A stretch of 64,000 bases of DNA. It comes from Desulfovibrio sp. JY. Lineage in GTDB: Bacteria > Desulfobacterota > Desulfovibrionia > Desulfovibrionales > Desulfovibrionaceae. The translations under genes and the position numbers were made by a program. The stretch lies in assembly GCA_021730285.1 (NCBI GenBank), contig CP082962.1, forward strand, positions 4,411,501 to 4,475,500. The letters run 5' to 3'. The notes below the pieces were generated by a model that made no database searches, was not told the origin of the DNA, and saw nothing but the letters and a program-made list of their open reading frames with translations. Positions 37,082 to 46,687 of this stretch are shown here, piece by piece (the first letter of the stretch is position 1; each line of letters opens with the position of its first letter).

Positions 37082-39355
37082 ATGAAAGCCTTCTTCTCCG
37101 GCTCCATTCACAAAAACCTGACCTTCCTCGTCCTGCTGGTCGCCCTGCCGGCCATGGCGCTTGGCGCCTACACCATGCTCGAAAGCCGCCTGCACGCCGA
37201 GCGGGACGCCAGGCAAAACACGATGAACCTCCTGCGCAGCCTGACGTCCATGCAGACCGGCATCGTCAGCGAAGCCAGGCTGCTGCTCACGACACTAGGA
37301 CATCTCCCCGAAGTGAAAATCGGCTACCGGGCGGCCTGCAACCAGCGTTTCACCGTGCTGCTCGGCGAGCATCCCGAGTTGTCCAACATCTTTCTGACCG
37401 ACAAATCCGGCATCGTCATCGCTTCGGGCCTGCCGGCCTTTCTCGGCAAGGACCTCTCGGACCGGTTTTATTTCAAGGAGGCCATGGCCAGTCGGAAATT
37501 CAGCGCGGGAGTTTTCAATGTCGGACGGGCCTCGGGCCTGCCCATCCAGGTCTTCGCCCTCCCCGTCGGGGACGGGGAATCGCGGTATGTCGGCGTCATC
37601 GGCGATTCCTTCAAGCTGCAATTCTATCACAAGTTCCTCGACAAGCTGGATGTGCCGCCCCAGGCCTGGGTGGGCCTCTACGACCGCAACGGCCTGCGCA
37701 TGCTGTCCTATCCGTCGGATACGACACGTCCCCTGGGCGAACCCCTGGAGGCGGCCTTGTGGCGGCGCATCGACGAAGCCCCGGCGGACGAAGGAATGCT
37801 CGACGACCACCGACAGGACGGAAAGCGTTACCTGCTGGCCTATGCCCGGCTGCGTCTGCGACCGACGGAGCCGCCCTACGCGACCCTCGTCGTTTCCATG
37901 GACTGGCAGGATACCTTCCGGGAGGCCCGCAATCGGTTTATCCGCTCCATGGCGCTGATGGCCCTGGTGGTGGCGGTGACGCTGCTTGTCGCCCGGCGCA
38001 TGGGCCGGGTGGCGGTTCTGGCCGGCCTCGACAGCCTCATGGACGCGTCGGACCGCCTGGGCAAAGGGGACCTGGCCGCCCGGGCCCAGGCCGATTCCGG
38101 CAGCCTGGAAATCCGGCGGCTTGCCGCGACGTTTAACGACATGGCCCAGGGCCTCGAGACGCGGGACGCGGCGTTGCGGCTGCGGGACCGGGAACTGGCC
38201 AAAATACAAAATCTGCTCAACAACATCCTCGAATCCATGCCCTCGGCCATCATCGCCCTGGACGAAGACGGGCTTGTGACCCATTTCAACGGCAGCGCCC
38301 AGGCCATGTGCGCCCTGTCGCCGGAAAAGGCCATGGGCCGACCGCCGGCCGATGTCCTGCCGCTGCTGTCGGCCCATCTGGACAAGCTGCAACTGGCCCT
38401 GCGCCAGCGGCAGGTCCAGCGCGTGGAGCACGAGCACCTGCGTCTTAACGGTATGGAGCACCTTTTCGACCTCCAGTTCTATCCGCTGGTGGCCAATGGC
38501 GTAAACGGCGCGGTCATCCGCCTCGACGACGTCACGGAACGCGAGCGCCTGCGCGAAATGATGATCCAATCGGAAAAGATGGCCTCGGTCGGGGGACTGG
38601 CCGCCGGCATGGCCCACGAGATCAACAACCCGCTCAGTTCCATCCTCCAGGCGGCCCAGGTCTGCCTCATGCAGTGCGACCCGGCCATCGAGGCCAACCG
38701 CACGGCCGCATTGGAGTGCGACTGCACCATCGAGGCCGTGGGGTGCTACATGGAGCGGCGGCGCATCGTGAAATTCCTGGAAGGCATCCGGGACGCGGGC
38801 AAGCGGGCGGCCCAGATCGTGTCCAGCATGCTGGAGTTCTCCCGCAAAAGCGACTCGCGCCGGGCCCCCGCGGACATAAACGCGGTCCTCGAGCACAGCC
38901 TGGCCCTGGCCGCCACGGATTACGATCTGAAAAAGAAGTACGACTTCCGACACATCGACATCGTCCGGGACTATGCCCCCGACCTCCCGGAAATCCAATG
39001 CATCCGGACCGAAGTCGAGCAGGTCCTGCTCAACCTGTTCAAAAACGCCGCCCAGGCCATGTCCGCCAGCCCCGCTCCCGGCCGCAAGCCGGCCATCACC
39101 GTGCGGACCCGGCTGCGGGACGACCATGTGCGCATCGAGGTGGGCGACAACGGCCCGGGCATGGAGGAACTCGTCCGCACCCGGGTGTTCGAACCCTTCT
39201 TCACCACCAAGGAGCCTGGCGAAGGCACGGGGCTCGGACTGTCCGTTTCCTATTTCATCATCACCACCAACCACGGCGGCACGATCCGGGTGGACTCCCA
39301 ACCGGGGCAGGGAGCCACCTTCATCATCGAACTGCCGCTTGCGGGGCGCGCATGA
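37082..39355 (+). CDS. membrane histidine kinase with dCache, HAMP and PAS domains
   Basis: 757-aa sensor kinase. TM1 at about 14-32, a periplasmic Cache-type domain (35-280, NIFLTDKSGIVIASGLPAFLGKDLSDR), TM2 about 283-302, HAMP (to 360), and PAS (380-490, ESMPSAIIALDEDGLVTHFNGSA). The HisKA domain has phospho-acceptor His512 (GMAHEINNPLSS) and the HATPase has N box LLNLFKNAAQAM and GDNGPGM. A cysteine-bearing insert (C546, C548, C555) follows the H box. Its stop overlaps the start of the next gene (ATGA). Confidence 0.92.
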   Translation: MKAFFSGSIHKNLTFLVLLVALPAMALGAYTMLESRLHAERDARQNTMNLLRSLTSMQTGIVSEARLLLTTLGHLPEVKIGYRAACNQRFTVLLGEHPELSNIFLTDKSGIVIASGLPAFLGKDLSDRFYFKEAMASRKFSAGVFNVGRASGLPIQVFALPVGDGESRYVGVIGDSFKLQFYHKFLDKLDVPPQAWVGLYDRNGLRMLSYPSDTTRPLGEPLEAALWRRIDEAPADEGMLDDHRQDGKRYLLAYARLRLRPTEPPYATLVVSMDWQDTFREARNRFIRSMALMALVVAVTLLVARRMGRVAVLAGLDSLMDASDRLGKGDLAARAQADSGSLEIRRLAATFNDMAQGLETRDAALRLRDRELAKIQNLLNNILESMPSAIIALDEDGLVTHFNGSAQAMCALSPEKAMGRPPADVLPLLSAHLDKLQLALRQRQVQRVEHEHLRLNGMEHLFDLQFYPLVANGVNGAVIRLDDVTERERLREMMIQSEKMASVGGLAAGMAHEINNPLSSILQAAQVCLMQCDPAIEANRTAALECDCTIEAVGCYMERRRIVKFLEGIRDAGKRAAQIVSSMLEFSRKSDSRRAPADINAVLEHSLALAATDYDLKKKYDFRHIDIVRDYAPDLPEIQCIRTEVEQVLLNLFKNAAQAMSASPAPGRKPAITVRTRLRDDHVRIEVGDNGPGMEELVRTRVFEPFFTTKEPGEGTGLGLSVSYFIITTNHGGTIRVDSQPGQGATFIIELPLAGRA

Positions 39356-39729
39356 CCGGCCATCCCATCACCATTCTCGTCGTCGACGACGAGGAGACCA
39401 TCCGCGAAAGCCTGCAGATTTTCCTGGAGGCCCGGGGATGGGACGTGCTGACGGCGGCAAGCGCCGAGCAGGCCCTGGAGGTCCTGGCCAGCCGGCCCCT
39501 GGACGGAGCCATCGTGGACATCCGCCTGCCGGGCCAAAGCGGCGACGCCATGATCCTCACCGCCGCCCCGCGCTATCCCGCCGTGAAATGGGTCATCTGC
39601 ACCGGCTCCATGGAATTCGCCCCCGGGCCCGAACTGACCGCCGTCGGCGTGACGGCGCAGGACGTTTTCACCAAACCCGTCGCCGATATGGGGCTGCTCG
39701 CGGACCGGCTCGAGCAGCTTCTGCGATAA
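39352..39729 (+). CDS. single-domain response regulator
   Basis: 125-aa receiver only. The acidic pair DDEE, phospho-acceptor Asp in GAIVDIRLPG, Thr in VICTGSM and Lys in VFTKPV are all present. ATG overlaps the kinase stop by four bases, so it is most likely the direct partner of the upstream kinase. It has no output domain, which suggests a relay or protein-interaction role. Confidence 0.9.
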   Translation: MTGHPITILVVDDEETIRESLQIFLEARGWDVLTAASAEQALEVLASRPLDGAIVDIRLPGQSGDAMILTAAPRYPAVKWVICTGSMEFAPGPELTAVGVTAQDVFTKPVADMGLLADRLEQLLR

Positions 39730-39741
39730 AGGACCTCGCCC

Positions 39742-40863
39742 ATGACCGCTGCCTCCGTCCGCATCCTGACCATCGACGACGAGGACATGATCCGGGAAAC
39801 TATCGCCGTCTACCTGGAGAACAGGGGGTTTGCCGTCTTCGAGGCCGCCAACGGCCGGGAAGGGCTGGAACGGTTTCTCGCCGAGCGCCCCGATCTGGTC
39901 CTGGTGGATTTGCGCATGCCGGAAATGGACGGCCTGGACGTCCTGGCCAGGATACGGGACGTCTCCCCGGACACCCCCACCATCGTGGTCTCCGGCACGG
40001 GGGTCTTGCAGGACGCCATCGAGGCCATCAAGCGCGGCGCCTGGGACTATGTGACCAAACCCATCCAGGACATGGCGGTCCTGGGCCTGTCCGTGGACAA
40101 GGCCCTGGAACGGGCCAGGCTGTTGCGCGAAAACAAGGCCTACCAGGAAAATCTCGAGGCCCTGGTGCACGAGCGAACGGCCGAGGTGGAAAACACCCGC
40201 CGCCAGATCATGCAGCGCTTAAGCCGCGCCGCCGAGTTCAAGGACAACGAGACCGGCCGGCATGTCGTTCGCGTGGGCGAGATCAGCGCCCTGATCGGGC
40301 GGGCCGTGGGCCTGTCCCCGGAAGAATGCGACATGCTGCGGGAATGCGCCCCCCTGCACGACCTCGGCAAGATCGGCATCCCCGACGCCATCCTGCTCAA
40401 GCCCGGCCCGCTGACGTCCGAGGAGTGGGAAGTCATGAAACGCCACTGCCTGTTCGGCTGCGAAATTCTCGGTCCGCTCGGCAGCCTCAAGGATGCCAAG
40501 GCCTGGTGCTCGGACCCCCTGGCGCCGACGCGCGGCATGGACCACAATCCGCTGCTCAACCTGGCCAGGACCCTGGCCCTGCTGCATCACGAACGCTGGG
40601 ACGGCCAGGGCTATCCCTTTGGCCTGCGCGGGGAGGACATCCCCCTCGAAGCACGCATTGTGGCCGTGGTGGACGTCTACGATGCCCTGCGGAGCTCCCG
40701 GGCCTACAAGAAAGCCTTTTCGGTGGAGGCAAGCCTGGGAATTCTGCGCCAAGGGGCCGGGACCCAGTTCGATCCGCAGATCGTGGAGGTCTTTTTCGCG
40801 CATCTCGATGCCATCCGGGACATCCGCAACAAGTGGAAGGACGAGGAGGAGAAGGGATCATGA
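39742..40863 (+). CDS. response regulator with HD-GYP domain
   Basis: 373-aa regulator. Receiver at 1-125 (LTIDDEDMIRET, LVLVDLRMPEMDG, VSGTG, VTKP), a short coiled linker, then HD-GYP (about 155-345) with LHDLGKIGIPD, LLHHERWDGQGYP and VVDVYDALRSSRAYK. All metal-binding and GYP residues look intact, so it should hydrolyse cyclic di-GMP when phosphorylated. It starts 12 nt after the receiver gene and overlaps the next kinase by ATGA. Confidence 0.92.
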   Translation: MTAASVRILTIDDEDMIRETIAVYLENRGFAVFEAANGREGLERFLAERPDLVLVDLRMPEMDGLDVLARIRDVSPDTPTIVVSGTGVLQDAIEAIKRGAWDYVTKPIQDMAVLGLSVDKALERARLLRENKAYQENLEALVHERTAEVENTRRQIMQRLSRAAEFKDNETGRHVVRVGEISALIGRAVGLSPEECDMLRECAPLHDLGKIGIPDAILLKPGPLTSEEWEVMKRHCLFGCEILGPLGSLKDAKAWCSDPLAPTRGMDHNPLLNLARTLALLHHERWDGQGYPFGLRGEDIPLEARIVAVVDVYDALRSSRAYKKAFSVEASLGILRQGAGTQFDPQIVEVFFAHLDAIRDIRNKWKDEEEKGS

Positions 40864-43244
40864 GCGAAAAAAAAGACGCCGGCCCACCGCAGCCCCCCGG
40901 TGTCCCGTCCGGCCGGGAAACGGGCGCGCCCGCCGCGTCGCCCCCCTACGTTCGGGACGAACTGGCGCTTTTCCACGCCCTGCTGGACCGCGCCAACGAT
41001 CCCATCTTCCTGGTGGATACCCATTCCGGGGTGTTGCTCGAGGCCAACCAGGCCGCCATCGACCTGCTGGGGCTCAGCAAGGTGGACCAGGCCTGGAGAT
41101 CCCTGCTGCAAAATTTCAGCGTGGTCCGGCATGCCCCGCTGTCCCAGGGCCTCGACGACGTTCCCGAGGGGGAAACCCACGAAGTCGCCTACACCGACCG
41201 GTCGGGCGTCGGGCGGTTGTTCGAGCTGACGCTCAGCACCATGCGCATCGACGGCCATCGCTACACCGTGGGCGTGGCCCGCGACATCACCACGCGCAAG
41301 GAGACCGAATGCGCCCTGCGCCACCGGGAACAACAGCTGCGGACGTTTTTCGAGACCGCGCCGGTCGGCATCTTCACCACCACGACGTCGGGACGCCACC
41401 TGTTTTCCAATGCGGCCAACGCGCGCATCCATGGCTACGCTTCCCCGGAGGCGTTCCAGCAGGCCGTCGGAGAGGAGGTCGTCAGCCTCTATGTCGATCC
41501 CGACGAGCGCAAGGAATTCCTGGAACGGCTCAAGCGCGACGGCGCGGTGGAAAGCTTCGAAACCCGACACAGGAAAAAAGACGGCTCCATCATCTGGATC
41601 GCCGTCTGGGCCAAGCTGGGCCAGATTTCGGATGACGGGGAAGGCCACATCGAAGGATTTTGCATCGACATCACCGAACGCAAGAAAGCCGTGCAGGAAA
41701 TCCGGGAGGCCAGGGAATACCTCAACAGCATCGTCAACACCATCGGCGATCCGATATTCGTGAAAAACGAGCAGCATCGTTTCATGCTGGCCAACGACGC
41801 CCTGTGCGCGCTCATGGGGCGGCCCCGGGAGGAAATCCTGGGCCGCACGGACATGAATTTTTTCCCCCATGACCAGGTGAACGCGTTCTGGAAGGTGGAC
41901 GATTTGCTGCTCGCCACCGGCCTGCAAAACGTCAGCGAAGAGAGCCTGACCGACGGGCGTGGGGTACTGCGTACCATTGTCACCAAGAAAACCCGCTATG
42001 TCGATGCACTGGGCCAAAGAAGCGTGGTCGGCGTCATCCGCGACATCACCGAACGCAAGCGGATGGAGCGCAGCCTCGAAGCCTCGGAGGAGAAGTTTCG
42101 CAGCATCGTGGAATCCTCGCCCACGGCCATGTTTTTTTATCACCTGGAGCCGGACGACAGGCTGCTGCTGACCGGGGCCAACCCGGCGGCCGACGCGCTT
42201 ATGGGCCTGCGGCACCAGACCTTTATCGGCAAGCCTCTGGAAGACGTGTTTCCAGGCCTCGCCCGCACGCCCTACCCCGCCCTGTACCGGCAAGTGGCCC
42301 GGGGGGACGTCGGCGCCCAGTCCTACGAGGCCCCCTACCAGGACGAGCGCCTGTCGGGGCACCATGACGTCCGCGTCTTTCGCACCGGGCCGGACGCCAT
42401 CGTCGTGGACATCCTCGACGTCACCGAACGCCTGCGGCTCCAGGAGATGATGGTCCAGTCGGAAAAGATGGCCTCGGTGGGGGGGCTGGCCGCCGGCATG
42501 GCCCACGAGATCAACAACCCCCTCAGTTCCATCCTCCAGGCGGCCCAGGTCTGCCTCATGCAGCTCGATCCCGCCCTGCCCGCCAACCAGGACGGCGCGA
42601 TTTCGTGCGGGTGCAGCATCGAGGCCGTGCGCTGTTACCTTGAGAAACGCCGCGTGTTCAAATTCCTCGCGGGCATCCAGGAGGCGGGCAAACGCGCGGC
42701 AACCATCGTCGCCAGCATGCTGGAGTTCTCCCGCAAAAGCGAATCCCGGCGGGCCCCGGCCGACATCAACGCCGTCCTGGAGCGCGGCGTGGAGCTGGCC
42801 TCCACGGATTACGATCTGAAAAAGAACTACGATTTCCGCCACATCAACATCATACGCCGCTACGCCGAGGATCTGCCCGAGGTCACCTGCACGCGCACCG
42901 AGATCGAGCAGGTGGTCCTGAACCTCTTAAAAAACGCCGCCCAGGCCATGGACGGCCATCCGCCGGCCGAGGGCGAGCCGACCATCGTTCTCGAGACATC
43001 GCGGACCGATACGGGAGTGCGCATCGAGGTGACCGACAACGGCCCGGGCATGGCCGATCCGGTGCGTCGTCGGGTGTTCGAGCCGTTTTTCACCACCAAG
43101 GAACCGGGACTCGGCACCGGGCTCGGGCTGGCCGTGTCCTACTTCATCATCACCGCCAATCACGGCGGGGCCATCCGCGTGGAATCCGAGCCGGGCAAGG
43201 GCGCGACCTTCATCATCGAACTGCCTGCGGAGCGGTGGCCATGA
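40860..43244 (+). CDS. cytosolic multi-PAS histidine kinase
   Basis: 794-aa soluble kinase with four PAS/PAC units (about 35-150, 155-285, 290-410, 415-530; examples DRANDPIFLVDTHSGVLLEAN and FETAPVGIFTTTTSG), then HisKA with His549 in GMAHEINNPLSS and a complete HATPase (NLLKNAAQAM, TDNGPGM, GTGLGL). The kinase core closely resembles that of the dCache kinase at 37 kb, including the cysteine insert (C583, C585, C592). The frame is open much further upstream, but that part shadows other genes. Confidence 0.92.
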   Translation: MSEKKDAGPPQPPGVPSGRETGAPAASPPYVRDELALFHALLDRANDPIFLVDTHSGVLLEANQAAIDLLGLSKVDQAWRSLLQNFSVVRHAPLSQGLDDVPEGETHEVAYTDRSGVGRLFELTLSTMRIDGHRYTVGVARDITTRKETECALRHREQQLRTFFETAPVGIFTTTTSGRHLFSNAANARIHGYASPEAFQQAVGEEVVSLYVDPDERKEFLERLKRDGAVESFETRHRKKDGSIIWIAVWAKLGQISDDGEGHIEGFCIDITERKKAVQEIREAREYLNSIVNTIGDPIFVKNEQHRFMLANDALCALMGRPREEILGRTDMNFFPHDQVNAFWKVDDLLLATGLQNVSEESLTDGRGVLRTIVTKKTRYVDALGQRSVVGVIRDITERKRMERSLEASEEKFRSIVESSPTAMFFYHLEPDDRLLLTGANPAADALMGLRHQTFIGKPLEDVFPGLARTPYPALYRQVARGDVGAQSYEAPYQDERLSGHHDVRVFRTGPDAIVVDILDVTERLRLQEMMVQSEKMASVGGLAAGMAHEINNPLSSILQAAQVCLMQLDPALPANQDGAISCGCSIEAVRCYLEKRRVFKFLAGIQEAGKRAATIVASMLEFSRKSESRRAPADINAVLERGVELASTDYDLKKNYDFRHINIIRRYAEDLPEVTCTRTEIEQVVLNLLKNAAQAMDGHPPAEGEPTIVLETSRTDTGVRIEVTDNGPGMADPVRRRVFEPFFTTKEPGLGTGLGLAVSYFIITANHGGAIRVESEPGKGATFIIELPAERWP

Positions 43245-44743
43245 GCGCCCGGCGGCCGACGCTTCTGACCATCGACGACGAGGACATGATCCGCGAGACG
43301 ATCGCCGTCTATATGGAGAACCGGGGGTTCACCGTGTTCGAGGCCCCGGACGGCCGACGCGGACTGGAGCTGTTTCTGGAAAAACGGCCCGATCTGGTCC
43401 TGGTCGATCTGCGCATGCCGGAAATGGACGGGCTGGAAGTCCTGGCCAGACTCCGGGACATCGCTCCGGGCACGCCGACCATCGTGGTCTCCGGCACCGG
43501 GGTCCTCTCCGACGCCGTCGAGGCCGTCAAACGCGGGGCCTGGGATTACATCATCAAACCCATCCAGGACATGGCCATCCTGGGGCTGGCCGTGGACAAG
43601 GCCCTGGAGCGGGCCGACCTGAAGCGGGCCGTGCGCCAGGCCGAACAGCGCTACTCCTCTCTGGTGCAAAACATCCCGCTGCTCATCTTCGGTCTGACCG
43701 AGGGGCTGCGCCTGGAATTCGTCAACCAGGGCTGCCGGACGCTTTTGGGCTACACCCGGGCGGAGGCCCTGGCCGAACCGGACTGGCTGCTGCGGCGCAT
43801 CGATCCCGAACAGCGCGACTGGGTGCGCGGCAAGCTCGAGGAATGTCTGGGCGATTGTTCCCGGTCCTTTTCCCGCCAGTGCAAGCTGCTCCACAAAAGC
43901 GGCCGGACCGTGCACGGCGTGCTCAAATCCATCCCGGTTTCCAGTTGCACCGGCCACGAGCCCCGGTTGCGGGTCGAAGGCTGCATCATGGACATCGGCG
44001 ACCGTATGCTTCTGGAGAAGGTGCTCGTCCAAAAAGAAAAGATCCACACCCTGGGGGCCATTTCCGCCGAAGTGGCCCATGAGATTCGCAATCCCCTCAT
44101 GGCCATCGGCGGGTTCGCCAAGCGGCTGACGCGAAAAATGCCGGAGCTCGAGGAAGCCGCCATCATCCTGGAGGAAGCAGGCCGGCTGGAGCGCTTCGTC
44201 AATCGCATCCGGGACTATCTCAATCCGGTGCGCCAGCATCCGGTGCCGGTGGTCGTGGCCGATGTGGTGCGCGACTGTCTGGCGCTGCTGGCGCCGGAAC
44301 TGACCGGGGCTGGCGTGACGCCCCGTCTCGACCTGGAGGCGGCGGCCGTCGTGGTCCGGGAGGACCCGGACATCCTGTCCCAGGTGGTGATAAACCTCAT
44401 CCGCTGCACTTTGACAGCCCTGCCGCCCCGGGGGGGCATGTGGCTGACGGCCCGTGGCGGCGAGGGGTTCGTCCATCTGGAGATCGGCGGGGATCAGGCC
44501 CATCCCGTGGCGGATGCGGAAAAGGTCTTTTTGCCGTTCGACGCGGGCGGGGAGACGATCGGGCTTCCGGTCTGCTTCCGTCTCATGCGCAGCATGGGCG
44601 GGGCGTTGCGGTTCGAGCAGCAAGACGGCAGGGGCTGGTTCATCATGTCGGTGATGACGGCCGAGACCCGGCAGACAACGAACGGCGCCGAGATGGCAGG
44701 CGGGGATGCGGCGGTTCAAACGCCAGGCACGGAAGCGCAATAG
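43241..44743 (+). CDS. receiver-PAS-histidine kinase hybrid with eroded ATPase
   Basis: 500-aa protein. The receiver (1-125) is close in sequence to that of the HD-GYP regulator (LTIDDEDMIRETIAVYMENRGF). A PAS-like region (135-255) is followed by HisKA with His280 in EVAHEIRNPLMAIGG. In the C-terminal ATPase the N box reads QVVINLIRCTLTAL and the usual D-x-G-x-G is replaced by IGGDQAH, with no clear G2 box. It may receive phosphate but not make it. It overlaps the upstream kinase stop (ATGA) with GGAG 8 nt upstream. Confidence 0.88.
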   Translation: MSARRPTLLTIDDEDMIRETIAVYMENRGFTVFEAPDGRRGLELFLEKRPDLVLVDLRMPEMDGLEVLARLRDIAPGTPTIVVSGTGVLSDAVEAVKRGAWDYIIKPIQDMAILGLAVDKALERADLKRAVRQAEQRYSSLVQNIPLLIFGLTEGLRLEFVNQGCRTLLGYTRAEALAEPDWLLRRIDPEQRDWVRGKLEECLGDCSRSFSRQCKLLHKSGRTVHGVLKSIPVSSCTGHEPRLRVEGCIMDIGDRMLLEKVLVQKEKIHTLGAISAEVAHEIRNPLMAIGGFAKRLTRKMPELEEAAIILEEAGRLERFVNRIRDYLNPVRQHPVPVVVADVVRDCLALLAPELTGAGVTPRLDLEAAAVVVREDPDILSQVVINLIRCTLTALPPRGGMWLTARGGEGFVHLEIGGDQAHPVADAEKVFLPFDAGGETIGLPVCFRLMRSMGGALRFEQQDGRGWFIMSVMTAETRQTTNGAEMAGGDAAVQTPGTEAQ

Positions 44744-44745
44744 CC

Positions 44746-44780
44746 GCATGCGATCGGCGCCAACAACGTCGATCGCATGC
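44746..44780. terminator. inverted repeat between convergent genes
   Basis: Perfect 11-bp arms GCATGCGATCG / CGATCGCATGC with a 13-nt loop, starting three bases after the hybrid kinase stop and facing queC. There is no T run. Confidence 0.5.
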
Positions 44781-44858
44781 GCCCGGCTCTGACACGCCCC
44801 CCCGGTTTTTCAGCCGGCAGAGGCTGCCATGTCCGAGAGACCCGGGTTCGTTCCCCGC

Positions 44859-45554
44859 TCACCGATATCGGGTGGGGTCGGGAATGCCGGCCTCGGCAAA
44901 GCCCTTCTTGCGCAAAAGGCAGCTGTCGCAACGCCCGCAGGCAAGGCCCGAAGGATCGGGGTCGTAGCAGGAATGGGTGAGCCCGTAATCCACGCCGAGC
45001 CGCGTGCCCAGGCGCACGATGTCGGCCTTGGTCAGGTGCAAAAGCGGCGTGTGGATGGTGATGTGCAAGTGCCCTTCCACCGCCTCCTTGACCGCCAGGT
45101 TGGCCATGGCCTCGAAGGCGGCCACGAACTCCGGCCGGCAGTCCGGATAGCCGGAATAATCCAGGGCGTTGACGCCGATGTAGATGTCCTGCGCGCCGAG
45201 CACCTCGGCCCAGCCAAGGGCCATGGACAGGAAGATGGTATTGCGCGCCGGCACGTAGGTGACCGGGATTTCCGCCTCCATGGCGGCCACGTCGCGGTCC
45301 TTGGGCACGGCGATGTCGGCCGTCAGCGCCGAGCCGCCAATGGCCCCGAGCGGCAGGGGCAAAATGAGATGGGCGGCAACGTCCATGGCCGCGGCCACGC
45401 GTTTTGCCGCCTCGAGTTCCACCTCGTGGCGCTGGCCGTAGGCAAAGCTTAGGGCGCAGGGCGAAAATCCCTGCTCGCGGGCCACGGCCAGGCAGGTCGT
45501 GGAATCGAGCCCGCCCGAAAAAAGCACCACCGCCTTTTTTCCCGGCATCGTCAT
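44859..45554 (-). CDS. queC: 7-cyano-7-deazaguanine synthase
   Basis: 231-aa ATP-dependent enzyme turning 7-carboxy-7-deazaguanine into preQ0. PP-loop motif [11 protein letters not shown] at the N-terminus; [18 protein letters not shown] and [15 protein letters not shown] are family blocks; the zinc site is C-x-x-x-x-x-x-C-GRCDSC near the C-terminus. ATG 45554 is preceded by GAGGA. It is last in queD-queE-queC, 10 nt after queE. Confidence 0.95.
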   Translation of the reverse strand: MTMPGKKAVVLFSGGLDSTTCLAVAREQGFSPCALSFAYGQRHEVELEAAKRVAAAMDVAAHLILPLPLGAIGGSALTADIAVPKDRDVAAMEAEIPVTYVPARNTIFLSMALGWAEVLGAQDIYIGVNALDYSGYPDCRPEFVAAFEAMANLAVKEAVEGHLHITIHTPLLHLTKADIVRLGTRLGVDYGLTHSCYDPDPSGLACGRCDSCLLRKKGFAEAGIPDPTRYR

Positions 45555-45564
45555 ATCGCGTTCC

Positions 45565-46197
45565 TCATACGCCCCGGGCCTCGGGGCTCCAGATGTATTT
45601 GTGCAGTTGCAAGGCCAGCCTGGCCCGGGACGCGTCGGCCACCATCCAGGCGGCCAGTTCGGCGGGATCGAGCCGGCCGGCAACGGGTGAAAAATGGACG
45701 ATGTTTCCGGCCGGCACGCGGCGGGCCACCTCCCGGGCAAAACAGTAATCCTCGCGCCCGGCCAGCACGAACTTGACTTCGTCGCGGGGCCGCAGCCGGT
45801 CCAGGTTGGCGTAGTCGTTTTTTCCTTCCATGCCGCTGCCCGGGCATTTGACGTCCATGACCGCGATCACCCGGGGATCAAGGACACCGATGTCCAGGCT
45901 GCCGTTGGTCTCGACCAGCACGGTCGCCCCGGCGTCGGCCAGGGAGGCGGCCAGAGCCGGCGTTTGCGGGTCCAGCAGCGGCTCCCCGCCGGTCAGCTCC
46001 ACGAGCGGCAGCCCGAGGGCCAGAAGTTTTTGCCGCGCCTCGTCCGGGGACATGGGCGCAAACGAGGCGGTCGCGTAGCGCGTGTCGCACCAGGAACAGT
46101 CCAGATTGCAGCCGGACAGGCGCAAAAAGGCGCAGGGATAGCCGGCGTAGCTCGACTCGCCCTGGATGCTGGCGAAAATTTCGTGGACCCTAAGCAT
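45565..46197 (-). CDS. queE: 7-carboxy-7-deazaguanine synthase (radical SAM)
   Basis: 210-aa radical SAM enzyme converting 6-carboxytetrahydropterin to carboxydeazaguanine. It has the N-terminal [16 protein letters not shown], the cluster motif [13 protein letters not shown] (C-x3-C-x2-C) and [13 protein letters not shown] 46197 shares one base with the queD stop, so translation is coupled. Length and motifs are normal. Confidence 0.95.
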   Translation of the reverse strand: MLRVHEIFASIQGESSYAGYPCAFLRLSGCNLDCSWCDTRYATASFAPMSPDEARQKLLALGLPLVELTGGEPLLDPQTPALAASLADAGATVLVETNGSLDIGVLDPRVIAVMDVKCPGSGMEGKNDYANLDRLRPRDEVKFVLAGREDYCFAREVARRVPAGNIVHFSPVAGRLDPAELAAWMVADASRARLALQLHKYIWSPEARGV

Positions 46198-46571
46198 CAG
46201 ACGTCTTCCGTATAGCTGGCCACAAGCCCCTTGCTTTCCTCCACCGTCACCCGCGCCAGATGCACCCGGTCGTCTTCCAGCCGAGGGCGCACCTCGCCGA
46301 ATATCCAGGCCGCGATGACCTCGGCCGTGGGCGGCGAGAGCTCGGGAATGTCGTTTAGGCAGGCATGGTCGAGCCGGGCGAAAACCGCGTCCAGGGCGGC
46401 GCGGATGTCCAGGAAATCGGCCACCATGCCGTGCTCGAGGCGTGTGGCGACAAGGTGGAGCGTGACCGCGAAGTTGTGGCCGTGCATGGACGCGCAGGGC
46501 CCGGGATGGCCGGGAAGCCTGTGGGCGGCGCTGAAGGAACCGGAAACGGTGACGGCGTAGGTACCGGGCAT
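46197..46571 (-). CDS. queD: 6-carboxy-5,6,7,8-tetrahydropterin synthase
   Basis: 124-aa enzyme using dihydroneopterin triphosphate. Zinc ligands His17 (SAAHRL) and the pair in MHGHNF; the catalytic Cys is in GPCASMHGH; a C-terminal VTVEESKG segment carries the conserved Glu. First gene of the operon; the 116-bp gap to the divergent queF holds both promoters, but I see no preQ1 riboswitch there. Confidence 0.95.
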   Translation of the reverse strand: MPGTYAVTVSGSFSAAHRLPGHPGPCASMHGHNFAVTLHLVATRLEHGMVADFLDIRAALDAVFARLDHACLNDIPELSPPTAEVIAAWIFGEVRPRLEDDRVHLARVTVEESKGLVASYTEDV

Positions 46572-46687
46572 GGACGTTCTCCCCCAAGACGTTGAACATG
46601 AAGGGCAGGCACGTTAGGAAGGCCTTCTTTTCCTGTCAATCCCGCAATGACCGATCCCGGCCCGACCCGGCCGTCAAGGAGTCCCCA

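Noticed and set aside
38973-40859. A 5' extension of the multi-PAS kinase frame by about 630 codons
   Set aside because: It overlaps the dCache kinase, receiver and HD-GYP genes in another frame, is Arg/Pro/Gly-rich without domains, and the ATGA junction at 40860 gives a natural start.
46572-46687. A possible preQ1 riboswitch between queD and queF
   Set aside because: I could not find a compact H-type pseudoknot pattern with an A-rich tail; the gap looks like ordinary promoter space.
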